Assembly: GCF_002362315.1 (NCBI RefSeq)
Contig: NZ_MTZV01000002.1
Location: forward strand, 620,001 to 684,000
Direction of reading: 5' to 3'
Length of the DNA: 64,000 nucleotides
From: Paraburkholderia acidicola
GTDB taxonomy: Bacteria > Pseudomonadota > Gammaproteobacteria > Burkholderiales > Burkholderiaceae
Under the pieces are notes generated by a model, which ran no database searches, was not told where the DNA came from, and was given only the letters and a program-made list of their open reading frames with translations. Position numbers and translations under genes: made by a program. Positions 1 through 8,097 of this stretch are shown in pieces. Every line of letters begins with the position of its first letter. Within the stretch, counting starts at the first letter, position 1.

Positions 1-140
1 ACTTCCATCAGTTGCGCGTGCGGGCCGCCGGTGACGCCGACCTTGATGGTGTCGTCGGCCTGGGCCGACGTGGCGAAAACGGTGAACAGCGACGCGGCGC
101 CGAGCGCGGCCGCGAGCCTGACAATGAAACGACGTTGCAT
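1..140 (-). CDS. metQ: MetQ/NlpA methionine-binding protein, 5' part only
   Basis: N-terminal 46 or so residues of the periplasmic substrate-binding protein of the D/L-methionine ABC importer; the rest lies off the left edge. The protein starts at the ATG at 138-140 with MQRRFIVRLAAALGAASLF, a Sec signal peptide (Arg-rich start, hydrophobic core) with a probable cut after AQA, then DDTIKVGVTGGPHAQLME, the characteristic start of mature MetQ/NlpA proteins. There is no cysteine in the visible part, so unlike E. coli MetQ it does not look like a lipoprotein. It is the third gene of metN-metI-metQ on the minus strand. The family call is firm; the symbol rests on the neighbours. Confidence 0.85.
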   Translation of the reverse strand, partial: MQRRFIVRLAAALGAASLFTVFATSAQADDTIKVGVTGGPHAQLME

Positions 141-207
141 GACCGACCTTTATGATTCTCGTTGAACGGGTTATCGAACGAAGCGCAACAACTCTTGTTA
201 ACCCTTG

Positions 208-861
208 TTATTTATGACTCAAACGACGCACGAGCCAATCCCCGAACGACTGCACCAGTTGCACGAACACGATCAGGATCACGACGACGGTCAGCATCAC
301 TTCCGGCAGGAAGCGCTGATAACCGTAGCGGATCCCCAGATCGCCCAACCCGCCGCCTCCGATCGCCCCGGCCATTGCCGAGTAGCCGACCAGCGAAACG
401 AAGGTGATCGTCAGACCCGCGACGACGCCGGGCAGCGACTCCGGCAACAGCACCTTGAACACAATCTGTGAGGTCGTCGCGCCCATCGCCTGAGCGGCTT
501 CGATCAGCCCGCGATCCACTTCGCGTAGCGCCGTTTCGACAAGCCGCGCGATGAACGGCGCGGCGGCGATCGTCAGCGGCACGACGGCGGCAGCTGTGCC
601 GATCGATGAACCCACGACGAGCCGCGTGAACGGAATCACCGCCACCAGCAAGATGATGAACGGCGTCGAACGCACGGCATTGACCACGATACCCATCACG
701 CGATTCACCGCGATGTTCTGCAGCACGCCCTGGCGGTCGGTCAGATACAGCAGCACGCCGAGCGGCACACCGGCAAGCGCGCCGACCGCACCGGAAATGC
801 CCACCATCACGAGCGTTTCCCAGAACGACTGCACGAACATATCGAACATTTCACTCAACAT
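208..861 (-). CDS. metI: Methionine ABC transporter permease MetI
   Basis: Inner-membrane permease of the MetNIQ importer, 217 residues with about five hydrophobic segments (for example [19 protein letters not shown] near the start and [18 protein letters not shown] near the end), the usual size for MetI. The BPD-type coupling loop that docks the ATPase is around [21 protein letters not shown] chose the ATG at 861 ([11 protein letters not shown]) rather than the one 24 nt further upstream, because it overlaps the end of metN by 11 bp, as expected for translationally coupled genes. Confidence 0.93.
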   Translation of the reverse strand: MLSEMFDMFVQSFWETLVMVGISGAVGALAGVPLGVLLYLTDRQGVLQNIAVNRVMGIVVNAVRSTPFIILLVAVIPFTRLVVGSSIGTAAAVVPLTIAAAPFIARLVETALREVDRGLIEAAQAMGATTSQIVFKVLLPESLPGVVAGLTITFVSLVGYSAMAGAIGGGGLGDLGIRYGYQRFLPEVMLTVVVILIVFVQLVQSFGDWLVRRLSHK

Positions 862-1885
862 ACGAAAGCTCCTCGACCACCACACCCTGTTCGCGCAAAA
901 ACGCTATCGCCTGCGCGACCTTCAGCGGCTCGCCGCCCGCCAGCACCGCGAGCGAGCCGAACGCCTGGCCCTGAATCTCATCGATCTGGCCGTGCAGGAT
1001 GTTGAAGTCCAGTTCGTAGCGACGGATCGTTTCCGAGAGGATCGGCTGATCGACGCCCGAACCCGTGAACGCGAGACGCAACAGATGACCACTACCGGTC
1101 TTGAGGCGCTCGGCGACGCGCGCTTTCATCGCTGGTGGCAACTCCTGCGCGATCACATCGCCGATCAGCGCGCGCGTCACTTCGTGATGCGGCTGCAGGA
1201 ACACGTCGATGACCTTGCCTTCCTCGACGACGCGCCCCGCATCGAGCACCGCGACGCGATCGCAGACCTGCTTGATCACGTCCATCTGGTGCGTGATCAG
1301 CACGACGGTCAAACCGAATTCGCGGTTGATGCGTTTGAGCAGATCGAGAATCGAGCGCGTGGTTTCCGGATCGAGCGCGGAAGTCGCTTCGTCGGACAGC
1401 AACACCTTCGGCTTGCTCGCCAGCGCCCGCGCGATGCCAACTCGCTGCTTCTGGCCGCCGCTGATCTGCGCCGGATAGCGATCCTGCTGCGCTGAAAGGC
1501 CAACCAGATCGAGCAACGGCAAGACGGTCGCCTTGATCTCGGCAGCCGACATGCCGGCCAGTTCGAGCGGCAACGCGACGTTGTCATAGACGGTGCGTGA
1601 CGACAGCAGGTTGAAATGCTGGAAGATCATGCCGATTTCGCGCCGCGCTTCGCGCAGTTGCGCGGCGGGCAGCGTCGTCAGATCGCGGCCGTCGACGACG
1701 ATATTGCCTTCGGTAGGCCGCGTAAGCAGGTTGATCGTCCGCACGAGCGTGCTTTTGCCCGCGCCGCTGCGTCCGATGATGCCGAACACTTCGCCCTGCG
1801 GAATGGACAGATTGACGTTGTGCAGCGCTTCGACCCAACCGCGGGGCCCCGCGAAACGCTGCGAGATGTTGCGTATTTCAATCAT
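851..1885 (-). CDS. metN: Methionine ABC transporter ATP-binding protein MetN
   Basis: Cytoplasmic ATPase of the methionine importer, 344 residues. Walker [10 protein letters not shown] is at 38-46, the ABC signature SGGQKQ at 142-147, and Walker [13 protein letters not shown] at 161-172. The C-terminal ~80 residues form the NIL (ACT-like) domain that binds methionine and causes trans-inhibition in characterised MetN proteins. It is the first gene of the metNIQ operon; metI overlaps its 3' end. I saw no SAM riboswitch-like element in the 250-bp divergent spacer upstream, only a short inverted repeat at 1912-1928. Confidence 0.95.
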   Translation of the reverse strand: MIEIRNISQRFAGPRGWVEALHNVNLSIPQGEVFGIIGRSGAGKSTLVRTINLLTRPTEGNIVVDGRDLTTLPAAQLREARREIGMIFQHFNLLSSRTVYDNVALPLELAGMSAAEIKATVLPLLDLVGLSAQQDRYPAQISGGQKQRVGIARALASKPKVLLSDEATSALDPETTRSILDLLKRINREFGLTVVLITHQMDVIKQVCDRVAVLDAGRVVEEGKVIDVFLQPHHEVTRALIGDVIAQELPPAMKARVAERLKTGSGHLLRLAFTGSGVDQPILSETIRRYELDFNILHGQIDEIQGQAFGSLAVLAGGEPLKVAQAIAFLREQGVVVEELSYVE

Positions 1886-2135
1886 TGAGAACAGGACGGC
1901 GGTCTGCCGGACGACGGATCGTCCGTCGCGATGATCGCAAAGGTCAACCGCCGCCTTGATAGAGGATGGCCGGCGATTTTACCGCAGCGTCGACATTTCC
2001 CTTAATAATCAATTCCGATCTTTTCATAACGGGAGAGCATTAGAGGACACCCGCGGTCATCATCTGTACGCCCGCTTCGCCGCTGCCACTATGATCGGGC
2101 GAATCTCAGAACAACCGCGACGGAGACCCCCGCCC
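1886..2135. promoter_or_regulatory. Divergent intergenic region metN / alpha-beta hydrolase
   Basis: This 250-bp spacer must hold the promoters of metNIQ (minus) and of the hydrolase (plus). It is AT-richer around 1975-2035. A 7-bp inverted repeat (cgacgga, 3-nt spacer, tccgtcg) lies at 1912-1928 in the presumed metN leader and may be an operator or a weak hairpin. No convincing -35/-10 pair could be fixed by eye. Confidence 0.35.
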
Positions 2136-3023
2136 ATGGAGACACCCCAGTCTGTTGCCGCCACCACCGTGCCCACGGCCGGTAAGGCGCCCGAGGTATC
2201 GAACGTCGTCACCGGCGACGGTATCGAGCTACCGCTGTACCGCTGGCCCGTGGCGGCGCCCCGCGCAACCGTCGCGCTGGTGCACGGCCTCGCGGAGCAC
2301 GCGGGCCGCTATACAGCGCTGGCACAACAGCTGAACGCGGCGGGCATCGAACTGTTCGCCATCGATCTGCGCGGTCACGGCCGCGCGCCCGGCTTGCGCG
2401 TGTGGGTAGAGCGTTTCGACGACTATCTGCAGGATGCCGATGCGTTGCTCGACGCTGCCGCCCGCAGCAGCGCGCCGCTTTTCCTGATGGGGCACAGCAT
2501 GGGCGGCGAGATCGCGGCGCTGTATACGATCGAACGGGCTGCGAGTCGCGGCCGTCGGTTGACCGGCTTGATCCTGTCGAGTCCGGCGTTGGCCCCCGGC
2601 CGCGACGTGCCACGCTGGATGATCGGGCTGAGCCGGATTATCAGCCGCGTATGGCCGCGTTTCCCGGCCCTCAAGATCGACGCGGCGCTGCTGTCGCGCA
2701 ATCCGGCAGTCGTCGACAACAACCTGCACGATCTGCTCGTCCATCACGGCGCGGTACCGGCGCGCACGGGCGCCGAGATCCTGCTCGCGATGACGCGCAT
2801 CGAACGCGGCCGGGCCGGTTTGCGGCTACCGCTGCTCGTCTATCACGGCACCCGGGACAAGCTCACCGAACCCGACGGCAGCCGGACGTTCGGCGCGCAG
2901 GCGGGCTCGCCCGACAAGACGCTCACGCTGTACGAGGGGAGTTACCACGAGACGATGAACGACCTCGATCGCAAGCAGGTGATCGATGCGTTGATCGAGT
3001 GGATCGTGAAGCGCGCGGCCTGA
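2136..3023 (+). CDS. Alpha/beta hydrolase, monoacylglycerol lipase type
   Basis: Serine hydrolase of 295 residues in the lysophospholipase/monoglyceride lipase group (hydrolase_4). The oxyanion HG is at 50-51, the nucleophile elbow GHSMG is at 119-123 (Ser121), and the candidate acid (YHGTRDKLTEP) and histidine (GSYHETMND) sit in the C-terminal third, all in family positions. DLRGHGRAPG at about 77-86 is also typical. There is no signal peptide, so it is probably cytoplasmic. The ATG at 2136 is preceded by GGAG at 2122-2125; an in-frame codon further upstream would add 60 atypical residues. It faces away from metN and converges on the crotonase gene. The substrate cannot be told from sequence. 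Confidence 0.88.
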   Translation: METPQSVAATTVPTAGKAPEVSNVVTGDGIELPLYRWPVAAPRATVALVHGLAEHAGRYTALAQQLNAAGIELFAIDLRGHGRAPGLRVWVERFDDYLQDADALLDAAARSSAPLFLMGHSMGGEIAALYTIERAASRGRRLTGLILSSPALAPGRDVPRWMIGLSRIISRVWPRFPALKIDAALLSRNPAVVDNNLHDLLVHHGAVPARTGAEILLAMTRIERGRAGLRLPLLVYHGTRDKLTEPDGSRTFGAQAGSPDKTLTLYEGSYHETMNDLDRKQVIDALIEWIVKRAA

Positions 3024-3034
3024 CGTGCGTCGGT

Positions 3035-3859
3035 TCAGCGCTGCCAGTCAGGCGGGCGTTTGTCGATGAACGCCTGCACGCCTTCAAGCGCGGAGGCATC
3101 CATCATGTTGCAGGCCATCGTCTGACCAGCAAGCTGATATGCGGCGCCGATGCCCATTTCGAGTTGGCGGTAGAAGAGCCCTTTCCCCGCGCGCACCGCC
3201 TCGCGCGGTTTCGCGCAGATGCTCGACGCCAGTGTGGCAACCGCCGCGTCGAGTTCGTCGAGCGGCACGACCCGGTTGACGAGCCCTTGCTGTAGCGCGC
3301 GCTGCGCATCGATGAACTCGCCGGTCAGCAGCATTTCGAGCGCGGCCTTGCGCGACAGGTTGCGCGATAGCGGCACCGACGGCGTCGCGCAGAACAGCCC
3401 CAGGTTGACGCCCGATACCGCGAAGCGCGCGGAATCGGCGGCGACGGCGAGATCGCACATCGCGACCAGTTGACAGCCCGCCGCGGTCGCCACGCCATGC
3501 ACTCGCGCGATGACGGGCTGCGGCAGACGCTGGACAGTCAGCATCATCTTCGTGCAGCGCGCGAAGAGCGCCTCGTAGTAGCCCGCCGACGGCGCCGCCC
3601 GCATTTCCTTCAGGTCATGCCCCGCGCAAAACGCGCGACCCGCGCCAGCGATCACGACCACGCGCGCCTCCGAATGTTCGAGCGATGCGAGCTGTGTTTG
3701 CAGTTCGTCGAGCAGCGCCTCCGACAGCGCGTTGAACGCATCGGGCCGGTTCAGTGTCAGGCAGACCAGGTCGCGCACACCGTACGCGTCGTGCTTAACG
3801 TCGACGAGTGATGCGCGATCGGTTTTGTCTGATACGGGAATCTGCGAAGTGCCGCTCAT
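3035..3859 (-). CDS. Crotonase-fold protein, ECHDC3-like (enoyl-CoA hydratase family)
   Basis: 274-residue member of the enoyl-CoA hydratase/isomerase superfamily. The CoA-pocket motif IAGAGRAFCAGHDLKEM is present (oxyanion-hole segment). However, the two positions that carry the catalytic glutamates of classical hydratases are changed: the usual GGCELA..CD reads AGCQLVAMCD, and the usual QPExxLG reads VSGVNLGLFC. The whole VNLGLFCATPSVPLSR stretch and the C-terminus AFIDKRPPDWQR match the ECHDC3 subgroup as I recall it. A standard dehydration/hydration reaction is therefore doubtful. The start at 3859 has AAGGAA upstream. It lies 40 bp downstream of the HDAC-family gene, and the two probably form an operon. 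Confidence 0.85.
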   Translation of the reverse strand: MSGTSQIPVSDKTDRASLVDVKHDAYGVRDLVCLTLNRPDAFNALSEALLDELQTQLASLEHSEARVVVIAGAGRAFCAGHDLKEMRAAPSAGYYEALFARCTKMMLTVQRLPQPVIARVHGVATAAGCQLVAMCDLAVAADSARFAVSGVNLGLFCATPSVPLSRNLSRKAALEMLLTGEFIDAQRALQQGLVNRVVPLDELDAAVATLASSICAKPREAVRAGKGLFYRQLEMGIGAAYQLAGQTMACNMMDASALEGVQAFIDKRPPDWQR

Positions 3860-3899
3860 GACTTGTTCCTTTGCGTAGCCGCAGCGTAACGGAGCGGCC

Positions 3900-4823
3900 T
3901 TAAATTCCCGCCAGCGCCCGCACGTGCGCCACGACGCTGCGACCGAGCGCAGAGAGGTTATAACCGCCCTCGAGACAACTGACGATCCGGCCCTGCGCGT
4001 AGCGGTCCGCGATCTCGCGAATCTGTCCGGTGATCCAGGCGTAGTCGTCTTCGACGAGCCCCATGTTGCCGAGATCGTCTTCGCGATGCGCATCGAAGCC
4101 CGCCGACACGAAGATCATCTCCGGCTTGAACGCGTGTAGCCGCGGCAGCCATAGCAGGTCCACCACCTCGCGCACCTCCATGCCTTTCGAGCGCGCGGGC
4201 ATCGGCACGTTCACCATGTTCGGCGCCTGGTTGTCCGCGCCGCTGAACGGATAGAACGGATGCTGGAAGAAGCTGCACATCAGCACGCGCGAGTCGCCAG
4301 AGAACGCCGCTTCCGTACCGTTGCCGTGATGCACGTCGAAATCGACGACCGCGACACGCGCAAGACCGTGCACTTCCAGCGCATGACGCGCCGCAATCGC
4401 AACGTTGTTGAAGAAGCAGAAGCCCATCGCGCGCGCAGGCTCCGCATGGTGACCCGGCGGGCGCACGCTACAGAAAGCATTGTCGTAACGACCTTCGATC
4501 ACCGCATCGGTCGCGGTGATTGCTGCGCCGGCAGCGCGCAATGCGGCCTGCCACGAATGCGGATTCATCGATGTGTCGGGATCGATCTCCGCATAGCCTT
4601 CGGATGGCGCGCGGCTGCGGATGTAGTCGATATGCGCCTGGGTATGCACACGCAGCAGCGCGGCTTCGTCGGCGGGCGGCGCCGTATCGCGTTCGATCAG
4701 CCCATCGATGCGACTCGCGATCAGTTGATCTTCGATCGCCTGCAGGCGCGCGGGGCATTCGGGATGCCATTGCCCCATCTCGTGCTGCAGACAATCGGTG
4801 TGGGAATAGAAGCCTGTGGCCAT
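3900..4823 (-). CDS. Histone deacetylase family protein (acetylpolyamine amidohydrolase/AcuC type)
   Basis: 307-residue zinc-dependent deacylase with the arginase/deacetylase fold. Family marks in order: GQWHPECPARLQAI near residue 20 (substrate channel), RPPGHHAEPARAMGFCFFNN (catalytic His-His pair), VVDFDVHHGNGTE (zinc ligands Asp/His), VSAGFDAHREDDLG (third zinc ligand Asp) and CLEGGYNLSALG (transition-state Gly-Gly-Tyr). All catalytic residues look intact. Bacterial relatives act on acetylpolyamines, acetoin-related acetyl-CoA synthetase or acyl-lysine; which applies here is unknown. It is followed on the same strand by the ECHDC3-like gene. Confidence 0.93.
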   Translation of the reverse strand: MATGFYSHTDCLQHEMGQWHPECPARLQAIEDQLIASRIDGLIERDTAPPADEAALLRVHTQAHIDYIRSRAPSEGYAEIDPDTSMNPHSWQAALRAAGAAITATDAVIEGRYDNAFCSVRPPGHHAEPARAMGFCFFNNVAIAARHALEVHGLARVAVVDFDVHHGNGTEAAFSGDSRVLMCSFFQHPFYPFSGADNQAPNMVNVPMPARSKGMEVREVVDLLWLPRLHAFKPEMIFVSAGFDAHREDDLGNMGLVEDDYAWITGQIREIADRYAQGRIVSCLEGGYNLSALGRSVVAHVRALAGI

Positions 4824-5002
4824 GAATCGTCGAGCCGCGCGACGCCATGCGTGCGCGACATGTCTCCGTCTGGGCGCGCAGCGGGAATGCGCGCAATTAG
4901 CGCCAAGTTACCACACGACGGCGCATCGCTCCCGGCCGCGCATGGGTTATGCGCTTTTGTTCTGCGGTCACCACATGCACCGGCGCCGCCGATGTCGTCG
5001 GG

Positions 5003-5008
5003 TATACT
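5003..5008 (+). promoter_or_regulatory. Probable -10 box for mltB
   Basis: TATACT, 38 bp before the mltB start codon. No good -35 hexamer lies at the right distance (the region is GC-rich), so this is a tentative call. Confidence 0.35.
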
Positions 5009-5046
5009 GGCCCGGTCCTTTTCCGCCCCTGCCCAGCCCGTCCCCT

Positions 5047-6348
5047 ATGACCGTTACGTCTGCTTTGCCCGCCTCGACATTCACGTCCACGCACGCATCG
5101 AACCGGTTCAGCGCAACAGTGCTCGTGATGGCGCTGATCGCTGCGTGCGGGTTCGCCGGCAGCCGTGCCGCGAGTGCGCAGACCGTGAATCCAAAGCCCG
5201 CATTGCTCGCGCAAAGCCAGCCTCAGGCGACGGTCCAGCAAGGGCAGACATTCGAAGAAGAGATCGTTCCGCAGCGCTACGCGAACAACGCGGACGTCGA
5301 TGCGTTTATCAACGACATGGTTGCGCGCTACGACTTCGATCCGTCCGTGTTGCATGCGCTGTTCGCGCGCGTCAGCTATTCGGCGACTGCGGTGAAGCTC
5401 GTCACGCCCGCGGCGTCGCCGTCGATCAAGAACTGGCGCGTGTACCAGGCGCGCTTTCTCGATCAGATACGCATCAACGCAGGTGTACGTTTCTGGCGCA
5501 ACAACCAGGCGACGCTGCAACGCGCGTACGACGAGTTCGGTGTGCCGCCTGAAGTGATCGTCGGCATTATCGGTGTCGAGACGATTTATGGGCGCTTCAT
5601 GGGCAACTTCCGTGTGCTCGATGCGCTCACGACGTTGACCTTCGATTACCCGGGCACCCCGAATCGCGCCGACCGTCAGGCGACGTTCCGCAAGAATCTC
5701 GCAGACTATCTGGTGTGGACGCGCGATTCGCAGATCGATCCGACTACCGTGCTCGGCTCCTACACGGGCGCGATCGGCATTCCGCAGTTTCTGCCGAGCA
5801 GCATCGTGCAATACGCAGTCAACTACGACGGCAACAAGCAGATCGACCTGCGCACGAGCCAGGCCGATGCGATCGGCAGCGTCGCGAACTATCTGAAGCA
5901 GAACGGCTGGGAGAACGGCCGGCCGGTGGTGTGGAAAATTACCAGCGATCCAGGCAGCATCGGCATCGCGCAAGCTGCTGCTGACGGTCAGCCGGAACCG
6001 CACTGGCCGCTCGCCCAGTTGCTGCGCGCCGGTATGCTGCTCAACGAACCGAACCTCGACATTGCGTCGGAAGCAGGTACGCCGGTCACGGTGATCGATT
6101 TGCCGTCTCCGGGACGGCCGACCGAATACGAACTGGGTCTGAAGAACTTCTACGTATTGACGCGCTATAACCGCAGCTTCTTCTACGCGCTCGCCGTGTA
6201 TCAGCTTGGTCAGCGCATCAAGGCGCAGATGGAAGCAACCGGCGATGCGACGCCGGGCGATCAGGCGCCGAACGTTGAGCCGAGTCCTGCGTTGAATCCG
6301 GGGATTAGTCCGGGAATAAACAGTGGTTCAAATCCAGGCAATCAGTAG
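5047..6348 (+). CDS. mltB: Membrane-bound lytic murein transglycosylase B
   Basis: 433-residue lytic transglycosylase that cleaves peptidoglycan glycan strands to 1,6-anhydro products. The N-terminus has a hydrophobic run ending LIAAC (Cys34), a plausible lipobox after a long n-region, so it may be an outer-membrane lipoprotein; AASAQ further on is a possible alternative signal peptidase I site. The MltB family core IVGIIGVETIYGRFMG carries the catalytic Glu178, and GAIGIPQFLPSS and QADAIGSVANYLKQNGW follow. The tail after residue 400 is Pro/Gly/Asn-rich and low complexity. The ATG at 5047 follows a -10-like TATACT at 5003-5008. Confidence 0.93.
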   Translation: MTVTSALPASTFTSTHASNRFSATVLVMALIAACGFAGSRAASAQTVNPKPALLAQSQPQATVQQGQTFEEEIVPQRYANNADVDAFINDMVARYDFDPSVLHALFARVSYSATAVKLVTPAASPSIKNWRVYQARFLDQIRINAGVRFWRNNQATLQRAYDEFGVPPEVIVGIIGVETIYGRFMGNFRVLDALTTLTFDYPGTPNRADRQATFRKNLADYLVWTRDSQIDPTTVLGSYTGAIGIPQFLPSSIVQYAVNYDGNKQIDLRTSQADAIGSVANYLKQNGWENGRPVVWKITSDPGSIGIAQAAADGQPEPHWPLAQLLRAGMLLNEPNLDIASEAGTPVTVIDLPSPGRPTEYELGLKNFYVLTRYNRSFFYALAVYQLGQRIKAQMEATGDATPGDQAPNVEPSPALNPGISPGINSGSNPGNQ

Positions 6349-6393
6349 GATGCGGCGCGCTGGATAGCGCAATCGCTCCGCAGCGTGAAACGC

Positions 6394-6423
6394 AAAGCGC
6401 CGGCTTCAAAACCGGCGCTTTTT
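6394..6423 (+). terminator. Rho-independent terminator of mltB
   Basis: Stem aagcgccgg / ccggcgctt with a short loop, followed by a T run and preceded by an A run, 47 bp after the mltB stop. The flanking A and T tracts mean it could act in both directions between convergent mltB and cysM. Confidence 0.85.
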
Positions 6424-6461
6424 GCTGGCGTTTCGTTGCAAGAATCCGCGTTGCGAGAACC

Positions 6462-7364
6462 TCAGGCCGGAAACACACCCGTCGACAGATACCGATCCCC
6501 ACGATCGCAAACAATAAACACGATGGTCGCATTCTCGACCTGACGCGCAATCCGCATTGCCACCTCGCAGGCACCCGCTGACGAGATCCCACAGAAAATC
6601 CCCTCCACCGATGCCAGCCGCCGCGCCATCGCCTCGGACGCGGCCTGGCTGACATTCTCAGTGCGATCGACACGGGTGCGATCGAAGATCTTCGGCAGAT
6701 AGGCTTCCGGCCATTTGCGAATACCTGGAATACGCGAACCCTCTTCCGGCTGCGCACCGATAATCTCCACCGCCTGGCTCTGTTCCTTCAGATACTGCGA
6801 CACGCCCATGATCGTGCCGGTCGTGCCCATCGCAGAGACGAAATGCGTAATGCGTCCTTCGGTATCGCGCCAGATTTCCGGGCCGGTCGATTCGTAGTGT
6901 GCGAGCGGATTGTCGGGATTCGCGAACTGATCGAGGATCACGCCCTTGCCGTCGCGCTGCATCTGCTCGGCGAGATCGCGTGCGTACTCCATGCCGCCCG
7001 TCACCGGCGTGAGCACGATCTGCGCGCCGTAGGCGGCCATGCTCTGGCGCCGTTCGAGCGACAGGTCTTCCGGCATGAGCAGCACCATCTTGTAGCCGCG
7101 GATCGCCGCGGCCATTGCCAGCCCAATGCCGGTGTTACCGCTCGTCGCTTCGATCAGCGTATCGCCGGGCTTGATGCGTCCGCGCGCTTCGGCCTTGTTG
7201 ATCATCGACAGCGCCGGACGATCCTTCACCGAACCGGCCGGGTTGTTCCCCTCGAGCTTGCCGAGAATCACGTTGTTGCGGCTGCGGATCTCGTCGTCCG
7301 GCAGGCGGACGAGCTGGACGAGCGGCGTATTGCCGATCGTGTCTTCAATTGTTTTGTAAGCCAT
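6462..7364 (-). CDS. cysM: Cysteine synthase B (O-acetylserine sulfhydrylase, CysM)
   Basis: PLP-dependent enzyme making cysteine from O-acetylserine and sulfide or thiosulfate; 300 residues. The PLP lysine is Lys47 in NPAGSVKDRP, the substrate loop TSGNTG is at 74-79, and the phosphate-binding GTTGT loop follows SAM. The start MAYKTIEDTIGNTPLVQL and the short 300-residue length point to CysM rather than CysK, and EGSRIPGIRKWPEAYLP is the CysM version of the C-terminal region. Convergent with mltB, it has its own promoter in the 305-bp upstream spacer. Confidence 0.94.
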   Translation of the reverse strand: MAYKTIEDTIGNTPLVQLVRLPDDEIRSRNNVILGKLEGNNPAGSVKDRPALSMINKAEARGRIKPGDTLIEATSGNTGIGLAMAAAIRGYKMVLLMPEDLSLERRQSMAAYGAQIVLTPVTGGMEYARDLAEQMQRDGKGVILDQFANPDNPLAHYESTGPEIWRDTEGRITHFVSAMGTTGTIMGVSQYLKEQSQAVEIIGAQPEEGSRIPGIRKWPEAYLPKIFDRTRVDRTENVSQAASEAMARRLASVEGIFCGISSAGACEVAMRIARQVENATIVFIVCDRGDRYLSTGVFPA

Positions 7365-7518
7365 GTGCGTTTGCTTTGCCGGACGATCGATAATCTGCCG
7401 ATTCTAAACCACCGCGCCCAGCCTCGCTGTCTACCCCTCGTCGCAACGCGGGCAGTTGTCCGAAACGACAGCAGGTGCGAGACGTTGCGCCCACCACACA
7501 CAATCGCGCCTGAAACGC

Positions 7519-7544
7519 AAAAAACCGCGGCGAATATCGCCGCG
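7519..7544 (-). terminator. Terminator downstream of comEA
   Basis: Stem ccgcggcga / tcgccgcgg at 7525-7544. On the minus strand it is followed by a run of T (plus-strand A run at 7519-7524), a good intrinsic terminator about 125 nt past the comEA stop. It should end the hldD-comEA transcript before cysM. Confidence 0.75.
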
Positions 7545-7637
7545 GGAGCCAGTCATTAGAAGACGGCTGAAGGAGCGACCTGAAGGGATGAGCCGACAGA
7601 AGCAAGCGCCTCGCGCGCGCCCGGCAAGAAACCGCGC

Positions 7638-7658
7638 AGGGCGGCAAACACCGCCCTG
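7638..7658 (-). terminator. Hairpin directly after comEA
   Basis: Inverted repeat agggcgg / ccgccct with a short loop, 11 nt after the comEA stop codon. It lacks a T tract, so it is more likely a 3'-end stabilising hairpin than a full terminator; the T-tailed hairpin at 7519-7544 is the stronger one. Confidence 0.4.
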
Positions 7659-7669
7659 ATCGCACGCAG

Positions 7670-8020
7670 CTACTTCTTCGCTACCGTCGCCGCGCCGTTT
7701 TTCACACCAGGGTTTGCGGGCGCGGCCTTTGCCGCAGCCTGTGCGCCAGCAGCAGCGCCAGCCGGACCGATAGCGAGACCCTCCGCCTGCAGGCGCTCGA
7801 CGGTATGCCCACCCATACCCTTGACGCGTTTGCCGAGATCGCCCGCATCCTTGAACGGACCGTGCGCGGTGCGCTCTTCGAGAATCGCTTTGGCCTTCGA
7901 CGCGCCAATACCCCTGATACCGCGCAGTGCGTCCTCGTTCGCCGTATTGACGTCGACGGCCGCATAGGCGTGACCGAACGCGGCGAGCATCGCCGCCGTA
8001 ATGATGGTTTTTCGGAACAT
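7670..8020 (-). CDS. comEA: ComEA-family helix-hairpin-helix DNA-binding protein
   Basis: 116-residue exported protein. It has a signal peptide (MFRKTIITAAMLAAFGHAYA) and then a single helix-hairpin-helix domain starting VDVNTANEDALRGIRGIG, the classical ComEA motif for binding double-stranded DNA in the periplasm during natural transformation. The domain ends near residue 85 and is followed by an Ala-rich low-complexity tail ending in KK. The start at 8020 has AAGGAGAG 4-11 nt upstream; that Shine-Dalgarno sequence is buried in a perfect inverted repeat (see 8021-8075). It lies 77 bp after hldD on the same strand. A DNA-uptake role is inferred from the family. Confidence 0.9.
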   Translation of the reverse strand: MFRKTIITAAMLAAFGHAYAAVDVNTANEDALRGIRGIGASKAKAILEERTAHGPFKDAGDLGKRVKGMGGHTVERLQAEGLAIGPAGAAAGAQAAAKAAPANPGVKNGAATVAKK

Positions 8021-8075
8021 CTGGACTCTCCTTGATGCAACCAGTCGGCGCCGATCGCCGACCAGGAGAGTCCAG
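8021..8075 (-). promoter_or_regulatory. Inverted repeat that sequesters the comEA ribosome-binding site
   Basis: On the comEA-sense strand, ctggactctcct (8075-8064) is perfectly complementary over 12 bp to aggagagtccag (8032-8021), which ends at the AUG and contains the Shine-Dalgarno sequence. The loop holds a second 7-bp stem (gtcggcg/cgccgac). As RNA this would fold into a stable hairpin hiding the ribosome-binding site. It is seen directly in sequence; a regulatory effect is inferred. Confidence 0.7.
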
Positions 8076-8097
8076 TTTAAGAAACCGCGAGAGGGAT

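Noticed and set aside
1886..2135. SAM riboswitch upstream of metN
   Set aside because: No conserved SAM-I, SAM-II or SAM-IV core pattern was recognisable on the metN-sense strand; only a 7-bp inverted repeat is present.
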